The notes under the pieces: generated by a model
What the model was told of the DNA's origin: nothing
What the model saw: the letters and a program-made list of their open reading frames with translations, nothing else
The model's database searches: none
Made by a program: the position numbers and the translations under genes
Part shown: one piece after another, positions 6,989-16,802 of the stretch
How the letters are laid out: each line of letters starts with the position of its first letter
Position numbering within the stretch: the stretch's first letter is position 1
Source: Elainella sp. Prado103
GTDB lineage: Bacteria; Cyanobacteriota; Cyanobacteriia; Elainellales; Elainellaceae
Direction of reading: 5' to 3'
NCBI GenBank assembly: GCA_025454395.1
Contig: JALOOM010000042.1
Location: 1-40,227, forward strand
Length of the DNA stretch: 40,227 nt

Positions 6989-9900
6989 TCAATCACCCGA
7001 ACGCCGCCGAAACTCCAGAAAATCCAAATACTCTGTGATCTGCGATAGCTCAGCCTCTGGCCAGGTCACCAGTCGATCGACCAAGCTTTGTCGCAGATCG
7101 AAAGCTAGAGCAGAAGGCTGCGGGGGTAAGCATCGCCAAGTTTGACCGATCGTTTCAATATCTTGCCGCTGTTTCTGAGCTAAATTCAGATTACCCATCT
7201 GCTCCGATCGTCTGGCTTGCCGTCTTTTCACCTCGATCCAACGTTCACGAGCCAGTTCACAAATCTCCAGTGAGAATCCTGTGCGAAACCGTTCATAAAA
7301 CCGTAGGGCTGGTACCAATTCTCCGATTCGATCGAAAACTACACCTGCTTCCTGTAAATGGATTGAATCAGCAACCCATTCTTCTAACCGAGTAGTTTCA
7401 TCTACAAATCGGCAAAGCAGCCGCCGAGCTTCTAAAAATTTTTCACGTCGCATTCGTTCCAGCGTTCGTTGGGGTCGCTCATTTCCCGATCGAGAAACAT
7501 CTATATTCTCTTGCTCTTGTTTTCCAATTGGTTCTGACTGCCGTTCTACGATTTGTTCTACTTCCTGTTGAATGGTAGCGGGTGTCAATCTAGTATCGGC
7601 CGCCATTCGCTGCAACATGCGCAACTGCAACTGGGCATCAAAAGCCGGATCTTGTGCCGCCACACGATCCATCAATTGCTGTACAACCGTCACCCACTGC
7701 CCCAACTGCATCTCCAGTTCTAGCAGCGCGATCATCTGACCCTGCTGAGATAAGGCTTGCCGTAACCCTGCCAAAACCGGCTGCCACGCCTCATTAATTT
7801 GATAGTTGCCCTGTTGCCACTCCGCTACAACGTGATCCCACTGTTGCGATCGATGGAGCCAGATAAACTTTTCGGGGGCAGGTAGCAGCGCAGCCTTAGC
7901 AACACAATATTCTGGATCAGTTCGATCGATCGGTTCTCCGATCGCTTCCCATACAGTCACCGCCAGGGCATAATCTGTGGCTCGATAGGCACAGCGCGCA
8001 GCTAAGTCTTGGCAGCCTTCCGCTATCAATCCTGACTCGGCTAGACGACTCAGCATTTGTTGCCATGATCGCCATTGGGAAGCCGCAAGTTGTTGCGGGG
8101 GCATCATCAAGAGATTCTCCATCTCAGCCCGCAGACGTGGCCAGACTGGCTGCCAAATGCGATCGTTTCCAGGTTGCAAAAGCTGCTGGATTCGTCCTTC
8201 ATCTAGAGACTCAGTCAACATTTGCAAGTTAGCAATCCGAGCAGTCCATCTATTCCCTACAGTGGCATCTACTGTTGTGATTTCTTTAAGATTGGTTTGA
8301 ATAGCCAACGGTTTTGAGTCTAACAGTTTTGAATCTAATGGTTTTGAGTCTAATGGTTTTGAGTCTAATAATTCCGAGCTTGATATCCCTATACTTTCTT
8401 TTGCGGGTTCGATCAACATAGTTGCCACCATAAACACAATTATCCCACGCCATTCTGCCAAGGGATCGGTTGAGTAATGATCACACCAGTTCAGGAGGGC
8501 ATCCCAATGTTGACCAGCCCAGAAACAGTCCCAGGCATCTTGAGCCGGTCTGAGTCCTCGTTTAGAGGAGAAATGAATTTGCATGAATTGTTCACCGGCC
8601 TCACGCCAACGCTCTTGAAGCCGCAATAACCAGGCACGGCAATAGTCGGCTTCTGCAGGGCATTGGGCCCGATCGTAGTAAAATGCAGCCGTCTCAAAAA
8701 AGTCTGCACTTTGCTGATCCAAACCAGACTGTAAAAAGATTTCGGCCAGTTCCAGGGGTTGGGTTTGCTGGAAGATGGTGATGTTAAAGTAGAGTGATAG
8801 GGATTGAACCTGGGATCTCCAGGAGGATAGTTCTTCCGAAGAAAGCAAATGGAGCCAGCGATCCAAACAATGATTCTGGGCAGATTGCCACAAAACCCGA
8901 TCGCCAAGCGGTGTGTCAATGATCCCTAATAACTGGGTTGAACGACTAACGGCGACATAGAGTTTATTGAGGAAGTATTCCAGCTTCAAGGTTTTGGCAG
9001 GATGCTCAAGAAAAAACTCTAGCGGGCGATCACCAAATTCTTGGGCAAAATATTCGCCAAATCCACAAACTATGATCTGAGAGAATTCCATTCCCTTAAA
9101 CGCAATCGCACTATAGACATTTAAGGGGCGTTCATTTTTACGATCGAGGTCGGGGAACAGTTGTCTCAATTCGGGCGATCGGTGCAGAAAATCGACTTCT
9201 CCGCCTTCGTCGCAAGGTAAAATAAAAATAATGTTACTTTTGGCAATCTGCTCTAATTCAGATTTGACCAAATTTTCAGCAATGATGCCTTTCTGGGGTG
9301 GAATGCCATGCTTTTTATCTCGCCATGGGATCTGAGGTTTGAGGGCTTTGAGATTAAATAGGGCCTTGCGCCACAAATGCACCACGTTACTGAACCGGAC
9401 AATTTCGCGAGTTGAGCGATAGTTTTGCTGCAATTCTTCAAGTTCGGTCAGATCCTGATCTCGTAATCGCAATTCTCCCGCCGGATCTAACGGAATTAGA
9501 ATCCGATCGTAGAAACTAGCTCGCAGACTTTCCCAATCAAATCCGGTGGGGTTCAGGGTCTGCATCGGATCGCCTGCAAAGGCAAAGGGCAGGTTATGCA
9601 CAGGGGGATAGAGCCGACAATGAGACCAGATAGAGAGCCGCAATATAACCTGCAATTCTAAGCGGGTGAAGTCTTGCGCTTCATCACAAAAGATTGCCGC
9701 ATAGTTTTGTGGAGCCCTTTCCGGCTGCACGATCGATCGCAGTACTGCCCGCACCAGATCTTGATCATCCCAATACCCAGCTTCATGTTGTAAATCGCGA
9801 TACCAACGCCAGATTTCCCGATAGATCGCAGTAAAGACTTCATCGTCAATGCTTTTATAGGCTTGCTCGATCTCATTCACATATTCTTCGGCAGTTAAGT

Positions 9901-11386
9901 ATTCTTCTCCATCTTCAGTAAAATAGAATCCTTTAATGTAGGTGCGGATCGCGTGCCAACACATCTCTGGACTATATTTGTGATGAGGGAACGATCGGCT
10001 ATACAGTTGCTTGAAGCGATGCAAGGAGATGTAGGTGCGGCTGGTAAATTGCGCGGCTATTGGGGCTGGCAGTTGCTCTCGCAAGAAAGATTGAAAGGGG
10101 CGAAAACAATCCTCAAGTTGGGATAAAGAGGAGTCGGTTAAGTGGGGTAAGGTGCGTTGCCCTTGTTGCAGGTTTTCCTGGTAGCAGACATGGCTGGTGA
10201 GAATATTTTTGACCGCCTGACTGGCCCGATCGGTCAACGATTTGCTGTAGGTGAGAAAGAGCGGGGGCAGCATTTCAGGGGTTGAGGCTGGAGACGAGGA
10301 AGGTTGCGGCTCCGCATGTTGGGCTTGCAGGTAAAGATCGCAATAGTAGGCAAAGGCATGATAGAGCATGGTTGATTTGCCACTGCCGGCTCGCCCGTTG
10401 ATGAAGGCTGGAAATCGTATCCGATCGAGCAACTCTTCTTCTTCCCCAGACAGCGCTAAATTCGCCTCTTGATCCTGTTCCAGGCTATGCCAGATGTGGG
10501 GCTCATAGACCAGGTAATCGGGATAGGAGCGACGGGCAAACTGGGCAATCTCATCTGCCGTGATGGGCTGGGTCAGAATATTGCGATCTACAGTGCTGCC
10601 ATACATTTCCAGATCCTTACCCAGGAGGGTAATTTCACCCCCAGTCGGCAGATGTTGGAAGGGAGCCAGTAGGAAGATAATTTGCCGTTTCGATCGATCT
10701 TGGGGGTGCAACGTGCGGTACAAAATCGTGCAATCGGTTTCTGGATCCCAATAGCCTTGCAGGTGATACTCTTGCACGACAGACTGGATCGGCCGATGCT
10801 CGTCGATCGCTCGACAATTGCTCTCTTGAATCGTCAGTAGGTGAGCCAGAATTTTGTGAAAACTTTGCCATTGATGGGAGAAGGCCATTTCCCGATCGCG
10901 CCATCGCTCTACCCAAACTTCACTTTCAAAAATCACCCGATCCTGCTGCCGAAACAGGTTGGGCTTTTCCAGCCAGGGGCTGAGGTGATCGATCGTTAAG
11001 AGGGGCGGTGGTGGTTGAATTTGCTGCCGTTGCTGGAGCCAGGTTTGCAGTTGAGCTTCCGGCACCTGCATTTTTTGCTGCCCCCAAGCTGCCGGATCGG
11101 CCAAAAACTCAGCATAGTCATGACTACTTCGGGATAACAGATGGGTCAGACATAACACGGTTTCCTGGTCTACCACTTTGACCGTAGCCAGCAGTCGCCA
11201 ATCACGCTGAATTCTTTTAATCCAGTGGGGGTAGCGGGGGCTAAACAACAGGGAAAACAGGAGGGGATCGCCTGTCTCAATTTGTTCTTGAATCTGTTTA
11301 ATGCGTTGCCGATGGTGTTTATTTTCACTGTTTGCCACCGAAGCACCAACATACACCCACATGGCTGCTCCCCCTCGTTGTTTCAA
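6989..11386 (-). CDS. Large superfamily 1 (UvrD/Rep-like) helicase with long helical C-terminus
   Basis: A 1465-aa protein. The central SF1 motor shows motif I GRAGSGKST, motif Ia-like LFLTYSKSLTDRA, motif II FCDEAQDF, motif III FAGDPMQTLNPTG, motif IV QNYRSTREI, motif V AIAFKGMEF and motif VI LYVAVSRSTQLLGI, all within residues about 330-870. The first 330 residues and the last 600 match no domain I recognise. The C-terminal part looks like irregular helical pairs rich in W and A, perhaps degenerate TPRs, interrupted by four copies of LDSKP. No nuclease motif is evident. It probably unwinds DNA or displaces proteins with ATP; a defence role is suggested only by the neighbouring NACHT and restriction genes. 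It follows the transporter gene by 109 bp. The start could also be the Met nine codons in (MWVYVGAS). Confidence 0.82.
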   Translation of the reverse strand: MKQRGGAAMWVYVGASVANSENKHHRQRIKQIQEQIETGDPLLFSLLFSPRYPHWIKRIQRDWRLLATVKVVDQETVLCLTHLLSRSSHDYAEFLADPAAWGQQKMQVPEAQLQTWLQQRQQIQPPPPLLTIDHLSPWLEKPNLFRQQDRVIFESEVWVERWRDREMAFSHQWQSFHKILAHLLTIQESNCRAIDEHRPIQSVVQEYHLQGYWDPETDCTILYRTLHPQDRSKRQIIFLLAPFQHLPTGGEITLLGKDLEMYGSTVDRNILTQPITADEIAQFARRSYPDYLVYEPHIWHSLEQDQEANLALSGEEEELLDRIRFPAFINGRAGSGKSTMLYHAFAYYCDLYLQAQHAEPQPSSSPASTPEMLPPLFLTYSKSLTDRASQAVKNILTSHVCYQENLQQGQRTLPHLTDSSLSQLEDCFRPFQSFLREQLPAPIAAQFTSRTYISLHRFKQLYSRSFPHHKYSPEMCWHAIRTYIKGFYFTEDGEEYLTAEEYVNEIEQAYKSIDDEVFTAIYREIWRWYRDLQHEAGYWDDQDLVRAVLRSIVQPERAPQNYAAIFCDEAQDFTRLELQVILRLSIWSHCRLYPPVHNLPFAFAGDPMQTLNPTGFDWESLRASFYDRILIPLDPAGELRLRDQDLTELEELQQNYRSTREIVRFSNVVHLWRKALFNLKALKPQIPWRDKKHGIPPQKGIIAENLVKSELEQIAKSNIIFILPCDEGGEVDFLHRSPELRQLFPDLDRKNERPLNVYSAIAFKGMEFSQIIVCGFGEYFAQEFGDRPLEFFLEHPAKTLKLEYFLNKLYVAVSRSTQLLGIIDTPLGDRVLWQSAQNHCLDRWLHLLSSEELSSWRSQVQSLSLYFNITIFQQTQPLELAEIFLQSGLDQQSADFFETAAFYYDRAQCPAEADYCRAWLLRLQERWREAGEQFMQIHFSSKRGLRPAQDAWDCFWAGQHWDALLNWCDHYSTDPLAEWRGIIVFMVATMLIEPAKESIGISSSELLDSKPLDSKPLDSKLLDSKPLAIQTNLKEITTVDATVGNRWTARIANLQMLTESLDEGRIQQLLQPGNDRIWQPVWPRLRAEMENLLMMPPQQLAASQWRSWQQMLSRLAESGLIAEGCQDLAARCAYRATDYALAVTVWEAIGEPIDRTDPEYCVAKAALLPAPEKFIWLHRSQQWDHVVAEWQQGNYQINEAWQPVLAGLRQALSQQGQMIALLELEMQLGQWVTVVQQLMDRVAAQDPAFDAQLQLRMLQRMAADTRLTPATIQQEVEQIVERQSEPIGKQEQENIDVSRSGNERPQRTLERMRREKFLEARRLLCRFVDETTRLEEWVADSIHLQEAGVVFDRIGELVPALRFYERFRTGFSLEICELARERWIEVKRRQARRSEQMGNLNLAQKQRQDIETIGQTWRCLPPQPSALAFDLRQSLVDRLVTWPEAELSQITEYLDFLEFRRRSGD
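8311..8370 (-). repeat. Four tandem 15-bp units in the helicase gene
   Basis: Four near-identical units (plus strand GTTTTGAGTCTAAYR type) encode LDSKP-like repeats in the linker region of the helicase. They keep the frame and may vary in number between strains. Confidence 0.85.
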
Positions 11387-11495
11387 CTCGATCAGGCGTG
11401 GGTTAATCCCACATGCTCGTTTCTAACACAGCCCGCCCTCTCTGTTGCAACCTGTTCACTCCCCTCAGCAACTCCTATCCGCCATATGACCAGGC

Positions 11496-14495
11496 TTAGA
11501 CTTGCTGCCGTTTCATTAATTGACTGAACAATCCCTCCTGCGCCGCCAGTTGGTCGAAACTGCCCTGCTGGATCAAGCGCCCATTTTGCAGCACATAAAT
11601 TCGATCGGCATTGCGAATCGTACTGAGGCGATGGGCCACCACGATCCGGGTTACCTTGAGTCGATCCAAACTGGCACTGACGATCGCTTGGGTGCGGTTA
11701 TCAAGGGCACTGGTGGCTTCATCAAACAGCAGAATCCGAGGCCGCAGAGCCAAGGCCCGCGCAATTAACAGCCGCTGCCGTTGCCCACCCGACAGGTTGG
11801 TGCCTCCTTCACTCACCACTGTATGCATTTGCATGGGCATGGCTTGAATATCATCCGCCAAGCCCGCTAACCGAGCCGCTTCCCAGGCTTCGTCCATATT
11901 GATCAGTGCATTACTGGAAATATTCTCAAAAATGGAGCCCGTCATCAGGCGGCTATTTTGCAGCACGACACCCATCTGTCGCCGCACCGCGTTCACATCC
12001 AGTCCCGCCAGTTCCTGCCCGTCAAAACAGACGGTACCCGATTCCGGCAGATCAAACCCTAAGATCAACCGCAGTAAGGTGGATTTACCACTCCCAGAGG
12101 GCCCAACCAGGGCAATAAATTCACCCGGTTCAGCTTTAAAACTGACATCATCCAGGGTTAAGGCCCCATCCTGACGATAGCGAAACACCACATGGTCGAT
12201 CGAAACCTGTCCAGAAATCCGCCCTGGATCGGCTTTACTAGCATCAACTTCTGGGATCGCCTGTAGGATCGGCTGTGCCCGTTGCCAGATCGGCAAAATA
12301 TCCATCACATCGATCACCGTAGTACTGAGACTGGTTGCCCCGGCGATAAAGGTGCCAAATGCTGTGTTGAATGCCAGAAAAGTGCCGGTTGAAAAGCCAC
12401 TCCCGTCCGCTGACGATTGTTGAAGTAAATGGGTAGCGCAAACAAATAGCACAGCAGGAGTCAGGGCTGCTAATAACTTGTTAATGACAGCAAGATTATC
12501 TTCAATATTTTGGGAAGCCAGGGTTAGTTTAAGCTGGGTGCCATATTGTTGCCCCCAATAGGCGAAAGCCCGCGTTTCCGCCCCAGCGATCCGAAATTTA
12601 GAAACCCCATTGATCATTTCGACCATCGTACCTAGCAGCTTGCCTTGGCGATCGAGCAAGGGTCGCACTTTCTTTAACGTCAGAATCCCAGCAATTACGG
12701 TTACGGCAATGTTGATCAGCGCCACACCCGTCGCCACCAATGCCAGGGGCATACTGTAATAAAATAACAGCCCTAAGTTCAGGAAAGAAAACAGGCTGGA
12801 AAACAAACTTTTCAGCAGCGTACTGCCCAATCGCTGCCGAATTTGAGTAATGGCCGACACCCGACTACTCAGATCTCCGGTGGAATATTGCCGAAAGAAG
12901 GATGCTTTCAACTTTAAGAGCCGATCCCACACCGCCGCTTGGGTGGAAGCGTTGGCAAAAGATTCCAGCCGCATCAAGGCAATGCCCTGAGTGACTTGAA
13001 ACAACGTTACGCCAATCGTAGTGGCAATTAAGCCAGCACCAATTTGCAGAAGTAGGCGTTGATTGGCATCTGGAATGGCCTGATCGATCAAGATAGCCGT
13101 GGCTTGAGGCGTGATCATGCCCAACAAGGTGGCTGCTAATCCCGTCAAAATCACGATCGCCAGTTCCTGCCACCGGCCGCGAAAGGCAAACTGCATTAGC
13201 TTCAGGGGTTTTAGATCAGCCGGTAAGGGGCGATAGAAAGTATAGGCGGTGCCGGTTAATTCTGCGGCAAAGCGGGCATCACAGCGGCCCCGACAATTGC
13301 GTAACGGATCGATCCATTCATAGGTGGTTTCTGTGCGAGGTAAAAGGGCGATCGGACGATTATCTTCGCGGGCATAGGCCAGCAGTGGGCTACTATCTTG
13401 CTGCCACCAGCCTGGCCGCAGGGTGACACGACGGATGCGAATTTGGGACGATCGGGCAATACTTTCCAATGGATCCCGGACTCGCCGCAAATCTTCTGAG
13501 TCCGCAGGTGGGTAAATCGGAATTCCTAGCGATCGACCAATTGCCCCCACCGCCGCCAGTAAAGCCGCTTCTGGAGTCGGAGCTGCTTCGATGGCAGATT
13601 GCTGGGAACGGGACGGCGTTTGAAATACATGTGCTAAATCTGCCAAAGTCTGGCTAACGGCCGATCGATTCAGTTGCCCCCGCTGATGAAACCGGCTCAG
13701 TTCTCGCTGATGTTCTTGTCGTTGAAGGTGGGCAATGCCGCGAAATACAAGAGTTTGCAATTGTTCGAGCCCATGCAGCAACACCGCCGCCTGGGTGAGT
13801 GAGCGCGAGCCGCACAGATCAAGCTCCACGACTTCCCTTGCTTGAAACCATAGGTGGGATTGCAATGGGATTCGCCCTAATCCGGTTGTCACCGTTAGCC
13901 CTGCCCATCCTAGCAGCATTGCCTGGCCCTGCAACACCTGCACCCATACCACCTGTCCCTGGGGCGGTTGGAAGACTTCACCTGTCCCTAGTACGCCGCA
14001 GGTTGGCATTGGGGTCGGTAAAATTGGGGAAGCAATACCCGATAGAGCTGACCCCAAACGATGTACCCAGGTTTCCAACTGGGCGACTGCCACTTCCGGA
14101 GACTCCGTCAGCCACTGGAGATAATCCGATCGCGAACTGGCAACCAACTGGGTCTCTTCCAATGCCACTGCCAGAATACAAGTTTCCCAGCCAAGGTGGT
14201 TAATCGATCGGTAGTCGCTCACGATCGCCAAATCATCACTTTTTTCCTGATCCAGGTCGTTCTCAGGGAGCAAAGGCTGATGATGCATTCCCGGAAACAT
14301 CGCTTCGCCCATCTTGATACTAAATAAATATCGTCGCCGTCCTCGGGGTAATCCCTGTTGCATTTGAATGGAAAACAGCGCTAATGCACCTGACTGTACC
14401 TGCCAGATTACGCTGGGATCATCTAACAAAATAGGATCGTTACTTTTCAACTGACGAGTCACGCTCGCTTGCAAATTTCGTTCTTCTGCCAGCAT
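11496..14495 (-). CDS. NHLP/NHLM-type peptide export ABC transporter, second subunit (ATPase/permease, no peptidase)
   Basis: A 999-aa protein whose layout fits the NHLM_micro_ABC2 family (TIGR03797 type): an N-terminal soluble region of about 400 residues of unknown role, an ABC transmembrane domain (about 430-720), then a nucleotide-binding domain with Walker A GPSGSGKST, signature LSGGQRQR, Walker B ILLFDEATSALD and the H-loop VAHRLST. It lacks the C39 peptidase of its partner. Its start lies 2 bp after the stop of that partner gene, so the two are surely co-transcribed and may form a heteromeric exporter in the inner membrane. It is the last gene of the export operon. Confidence 0.9.
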   Translation of the reverse strand: MLAEERNLQASVTRQLKSNDPILLDDPSVIWQVQSGALALFSIQMQQGLPRGRRRYLFSIKMGEAMFPGMHHQPLLPENDLDQEKSDDLAIVSDYRSINHLGWETCILAVALEETQLVASSRSDYLQWLTESPEVAVAQLETWVHRLGSALSGIASPILPTPMPTCGVLGTGEVFQPPQGQVVWVQVLQGQAMLLGWAGLTVTTGLGRIPLQSHLWFQAREVVELDLCGSRSLTQAAVLLHGLEQLQTLVFRGIAHLQRQEHQRELSRFHQRGQLNRSAVSQTLADLAHVFQTPSRSQQSAIEAAPTPEAALLAAVGAIGRSLGIPIYPPADSEDLRRVRDPLESIARSSQIRIRRVTLRPGWWQQDSSPLLAYAREDNRPIALLPRTETTYEWIDPLRNCRGRCDARFAAELTGTAYTFYRPLPADLKPLKLMQFAFRGRWQELAIVILTGLAATLLGMITPQATAILIDQAIPDANQRLLLQIGAGLIATTIGVTLFQVTQGIALMRLESFANASTQAAVWDRLLKLKASFFRQYSTGDLSSRVSAITQIRQRLGSTLLKSLFSSLFSFLNLGLLFYYSMPLALVATGVALINIAVTVIAGILTLKKVRPLLDRQGKLLGTMVEMINGVSKFRIAGAETRAFAYWGQQYGTQLKLTLASQNIEDNLAVINKLLAALTPAVLFVCATHLLQQSSADGSGFSTGTFLAFNTAFGTFIAGATSLSTTVIDVMDILPIWQRAQPILQAIPEVDASKADPGRISGQVSIDHVVFRYRQDGALTLDDVSFKAEPGEFIALVGPSGSGKSTLLRLILGFDLPESGTVCFDGQELAGLDVNAVRRQMGVVLQNSRLMTGSIFENISSNALINMDEAWEAARLAGLADDIQAMPMQMHTVVSEGGTNLSGGQRQRLLIARALALRPRILLFDEATSALDNRTQAIVSASLDRLKVTRIVVAHRLSTIRNADRIYVLQNGRLIQQGSFDQLAAQEGLFSQLMKRQQV

Positions 14496-14497
14496 AT

Positions 14498-16801
14498 TTA
14501 ACTTGCCTCCAGGGATTCACCTTCGCTTTTGATCAATTGCAAATATGGTCCTTCCACCTGTCGTAGTTGATCATGACTACCGCGTTGCACCACCTTGCCT
14601 CGATCCAACACAATAATTTCGTCACAGTCGCGGATGGTGCTAAGACGATGTGCCACAATGAGACAGGTACAGCCTCGGAGTCGAATGTTATAGTTAATCA
14701 GCTTTTCGGTTTCCGAATCGAGCGCGCTCGTGGCTTCATCCATAATCAACACAGTTGGATTGTTGACCAGAGCCCGAGCAATTTCCAGGCGCTGCCGTTG
14801 CCCACCGCTCAGGTTAGTGGCTCCTTCCAGCAGATCGGCATTGTAGCCCCCTGGCAGGGAGAGCACCACTTCATGGATCGCCGCATCTCGGCAGGCTTGC
14901 ACCAGGTTATGATCGGGAACAGTCGTATCCCAGAGAGTCAGGTTATCCCGCACTGTACCGGCAAACAGTTGCACATCCTGTTCGATCATGGCGACAGAGT
15001 TGACTCGCACCGATCGAGGCAGGTGTGGCAAAGGCTGACCATCCCACAAAATCTCACCACGCCAAGGCTGATACAACCCCGCCACCAGTTTAGAGAGGGT
15101 CGATTTACCCGATCCACTGCCGCCAATGAGCGCAACCCGTTGTCCCGGTTGGAGGGATAGGCTGAAATTTTCGATCAAGGGGGGAGCGGTGCGGTTATAG
15201 CCAAAGGTGAGGTTGCGGATCTCTAGGGCTCCTTGGAGTTTGGGTTGAGCGATCTGGCGATCCCGTCTCGGATCTAAGGCTGCCTCTCGATTGCCCACCA
15301 ACGGATCGATCGGATTTTGTAAGACATCATCCAGTCGATTCAAAATGCCGCCCAGTTCTTGAAACTCACCGCCTAGCCGAATTAACTGATTCACGGGCTG
15401 GGTAAATTGCTGGATCAGGGATTGAAACGCCACCAACATCCCGATCGTCAGAGCACCATCCATCACCCGAAAGCCACCGACCACCAGCAGCAGCATCGCG
15501 TTGATCCCGGTTAAGAAAGCCGGTAAAGTGCTTAATCGTTGATTCAGGCTATCCATTTCCTGTTGGGCGTTCAGCGATTTGGCATAATGTCCGGCCCAGC
15601 GGGTAAAAAACTCCGACTCTAGCCCAGAGGCTTTTAGGGTTTCCATACTTTTGAGCCCAGCGATCTCCACCCCACCGACTTTGCCCCGTTCCTGCATCAA
15701 GCGCGTGTTGGTGTCGGTTCGTTGTCGTGCTACCCAGTTGAGGGTGACTAAATTAATCCCAATAAACGCGATCCCAATCAGGGTTAGCACATAGTCATAT
15801 TGCAGCATAACGATGCCATAGAACAACACCATCACACAGGAAATGACGGTGGTTGCTAGCTGTCCAGACAGGAGCCCTGCTAAGCGATCGTTGTACTGAA
15901 TTCGACTACTGATTTCACCAGAAAATCGTTGATCGTAAAAACTAACTGGCAAATAAAGAATATGCCAAATAAACTGACTGGACATACTCATAGCCAACTT
16001 GATGCGTAGTTGGCGTAAAAGCTGAAGTTGGAGTCGCGTCAGCAGCCCAGTCAATAATGCCGTGAACAACATAGCGAAGATAAGAGGACGGAGCCAATCC
16101 TCACGATTTTGGATCAGAACCTGATCAACAAATACTTGAGAGAACGTTGGCATCGCCAGTCCGGGTAACACCAGCAACAGACCCACCAGTACACAAAAGA
16201 TGAGCGATCCGAGTGACCCTCGTAACCGTTGCCACAGGGCTAGACGAATATTCGGTTTTTGCCCGCCAGTTTGAAAATCCGCACCGGGTTCGAAGGTCAA
16301 CACTACACCAGTAAAGGATTCGCTGAATTCTGTCAGGGAAACGCTGCGCGGCCCAGTTGCCGGATCATTGAGATAAACTCGCTGCCGGTGAAACCCTTCG
16401 ACTACCAAATAGTGGTTAAAGTTCCAAAACACAATATAGGGGCAGGGCAATTGTTGCAGCGTTTCTAAATTACACCGCAGCCCCCTAGCTTGCAGACCAT
16501 AACGATGCGCTGCATGGAGGAGATTTTTGGCTTTACTGCCATCGCGAGAAATCCCACATTCTTGCCGTAATTCTGCTAAAGAAGCGATCCAACCATGGTA
16601 TCCCAAAATCATCCCCAGGGCAGCGGCTCCGCATTCCACTGCTTCCATTTGAATGATAGTCGGTGTTCGTTTGCGAATTCTCGTTTGATAGATCCAGGCA
16701 TCGATTCCTGCCCAGATTGGAGCGATCAGCGGCCAGGTTCTGAACCGTTTGTATCGATCAATCGAGAACTCGATTCGAGGTAGGGCAAATCCTGATGTCA
16801 T
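14498..16801 (-). CDS. Leader-cleaving peptidase C39/ABC transporter of NHLP/NHLM type
   Basis: A 767-aa exporter that removes the leader after a double glycine and pumps the peptide out. The N-terminal C39 peptidase has the catalytic Cys57 (EAVECGAAALG), His130 (NFNHYLVVEG) and Asp146 (LNDPATG). Membrane segments follow (about 185-480), then the ATPase with GGSGSGKST, LSGGQRQR, LIMDEATSALD and VAHRLST. This matches the NHLM_micro_ABC1 layout (TIGR03796 type). The start is separated by one base from the stop of the adaptor gene. Likely substrates are the two GG-leader peptides encoded at 19582-19953 and 20035-20331. Confidence 0.93.
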   Translation of the reverse strand: MTSGFALPRIEFSIDRYKRFRTWPLIAPIWAGIDAWIYQTRIRKRTPTIIQMEAVECGAAALGMILGYHGWIASLAELRQECGISRDGSKAKNLLHAAHRYGLQARGLRCNLETLQQLPCPYIVFWNFNHYLVVEGFHRQRVYLNDPATGPRSVSLTEFSESFTGVVLTFEPGADFQTGGQKPNIRLALWQRLRGSLGSLIFCVLVGLLLVLPGLAMPTFSQVFVDQVLIQNREDWLRPLIFAMLFTALLTGLLTRLQLQLLRQLRIKLAMSMSSQFIWHILYLPVSFYDQRFSGEISSRIQYNDRLAGLLSGQLATTVISCVMVLFYGIVMLQYDYVLTLIGIAFIGINLVTLNWVARQRTDTNTRLMQERGKVGGVEIAGLKSMETLKASGLESEFFTRWAGHYAKSLNAQQEMDSLNQRLSTLPAFLTGINAMLLLVVGGFRVMDGALTIGMLVAFQSLIQQFTQPVNQLIRLGGEFQELGGILNRLDDVLQNPIDPLVGNREAALDPRRDRQIAQPKLQGALEIRNLTFGYNRTAPPLIENFSLSLQPGQRVALIGGSGSGKSTLSKLVAGLYQPWRGEILWDGQPLPHLPRSVRVNSVAMIEQDVQLFAGTVRDNLTLWDTTVPDHNLVQACRDAAIHEVVLSLPGGYNADLLEGATNLSGGQRQRLEIARALVNNPTVLIMDEATSALDSETEKLINYNIRLRGCTCLIVAHRLSTIRDCDEIIVLDRGKVVQRGSHDQLRQVEGPYLQLIKSEGESLEAS

Positions 16802-16802
16802 A

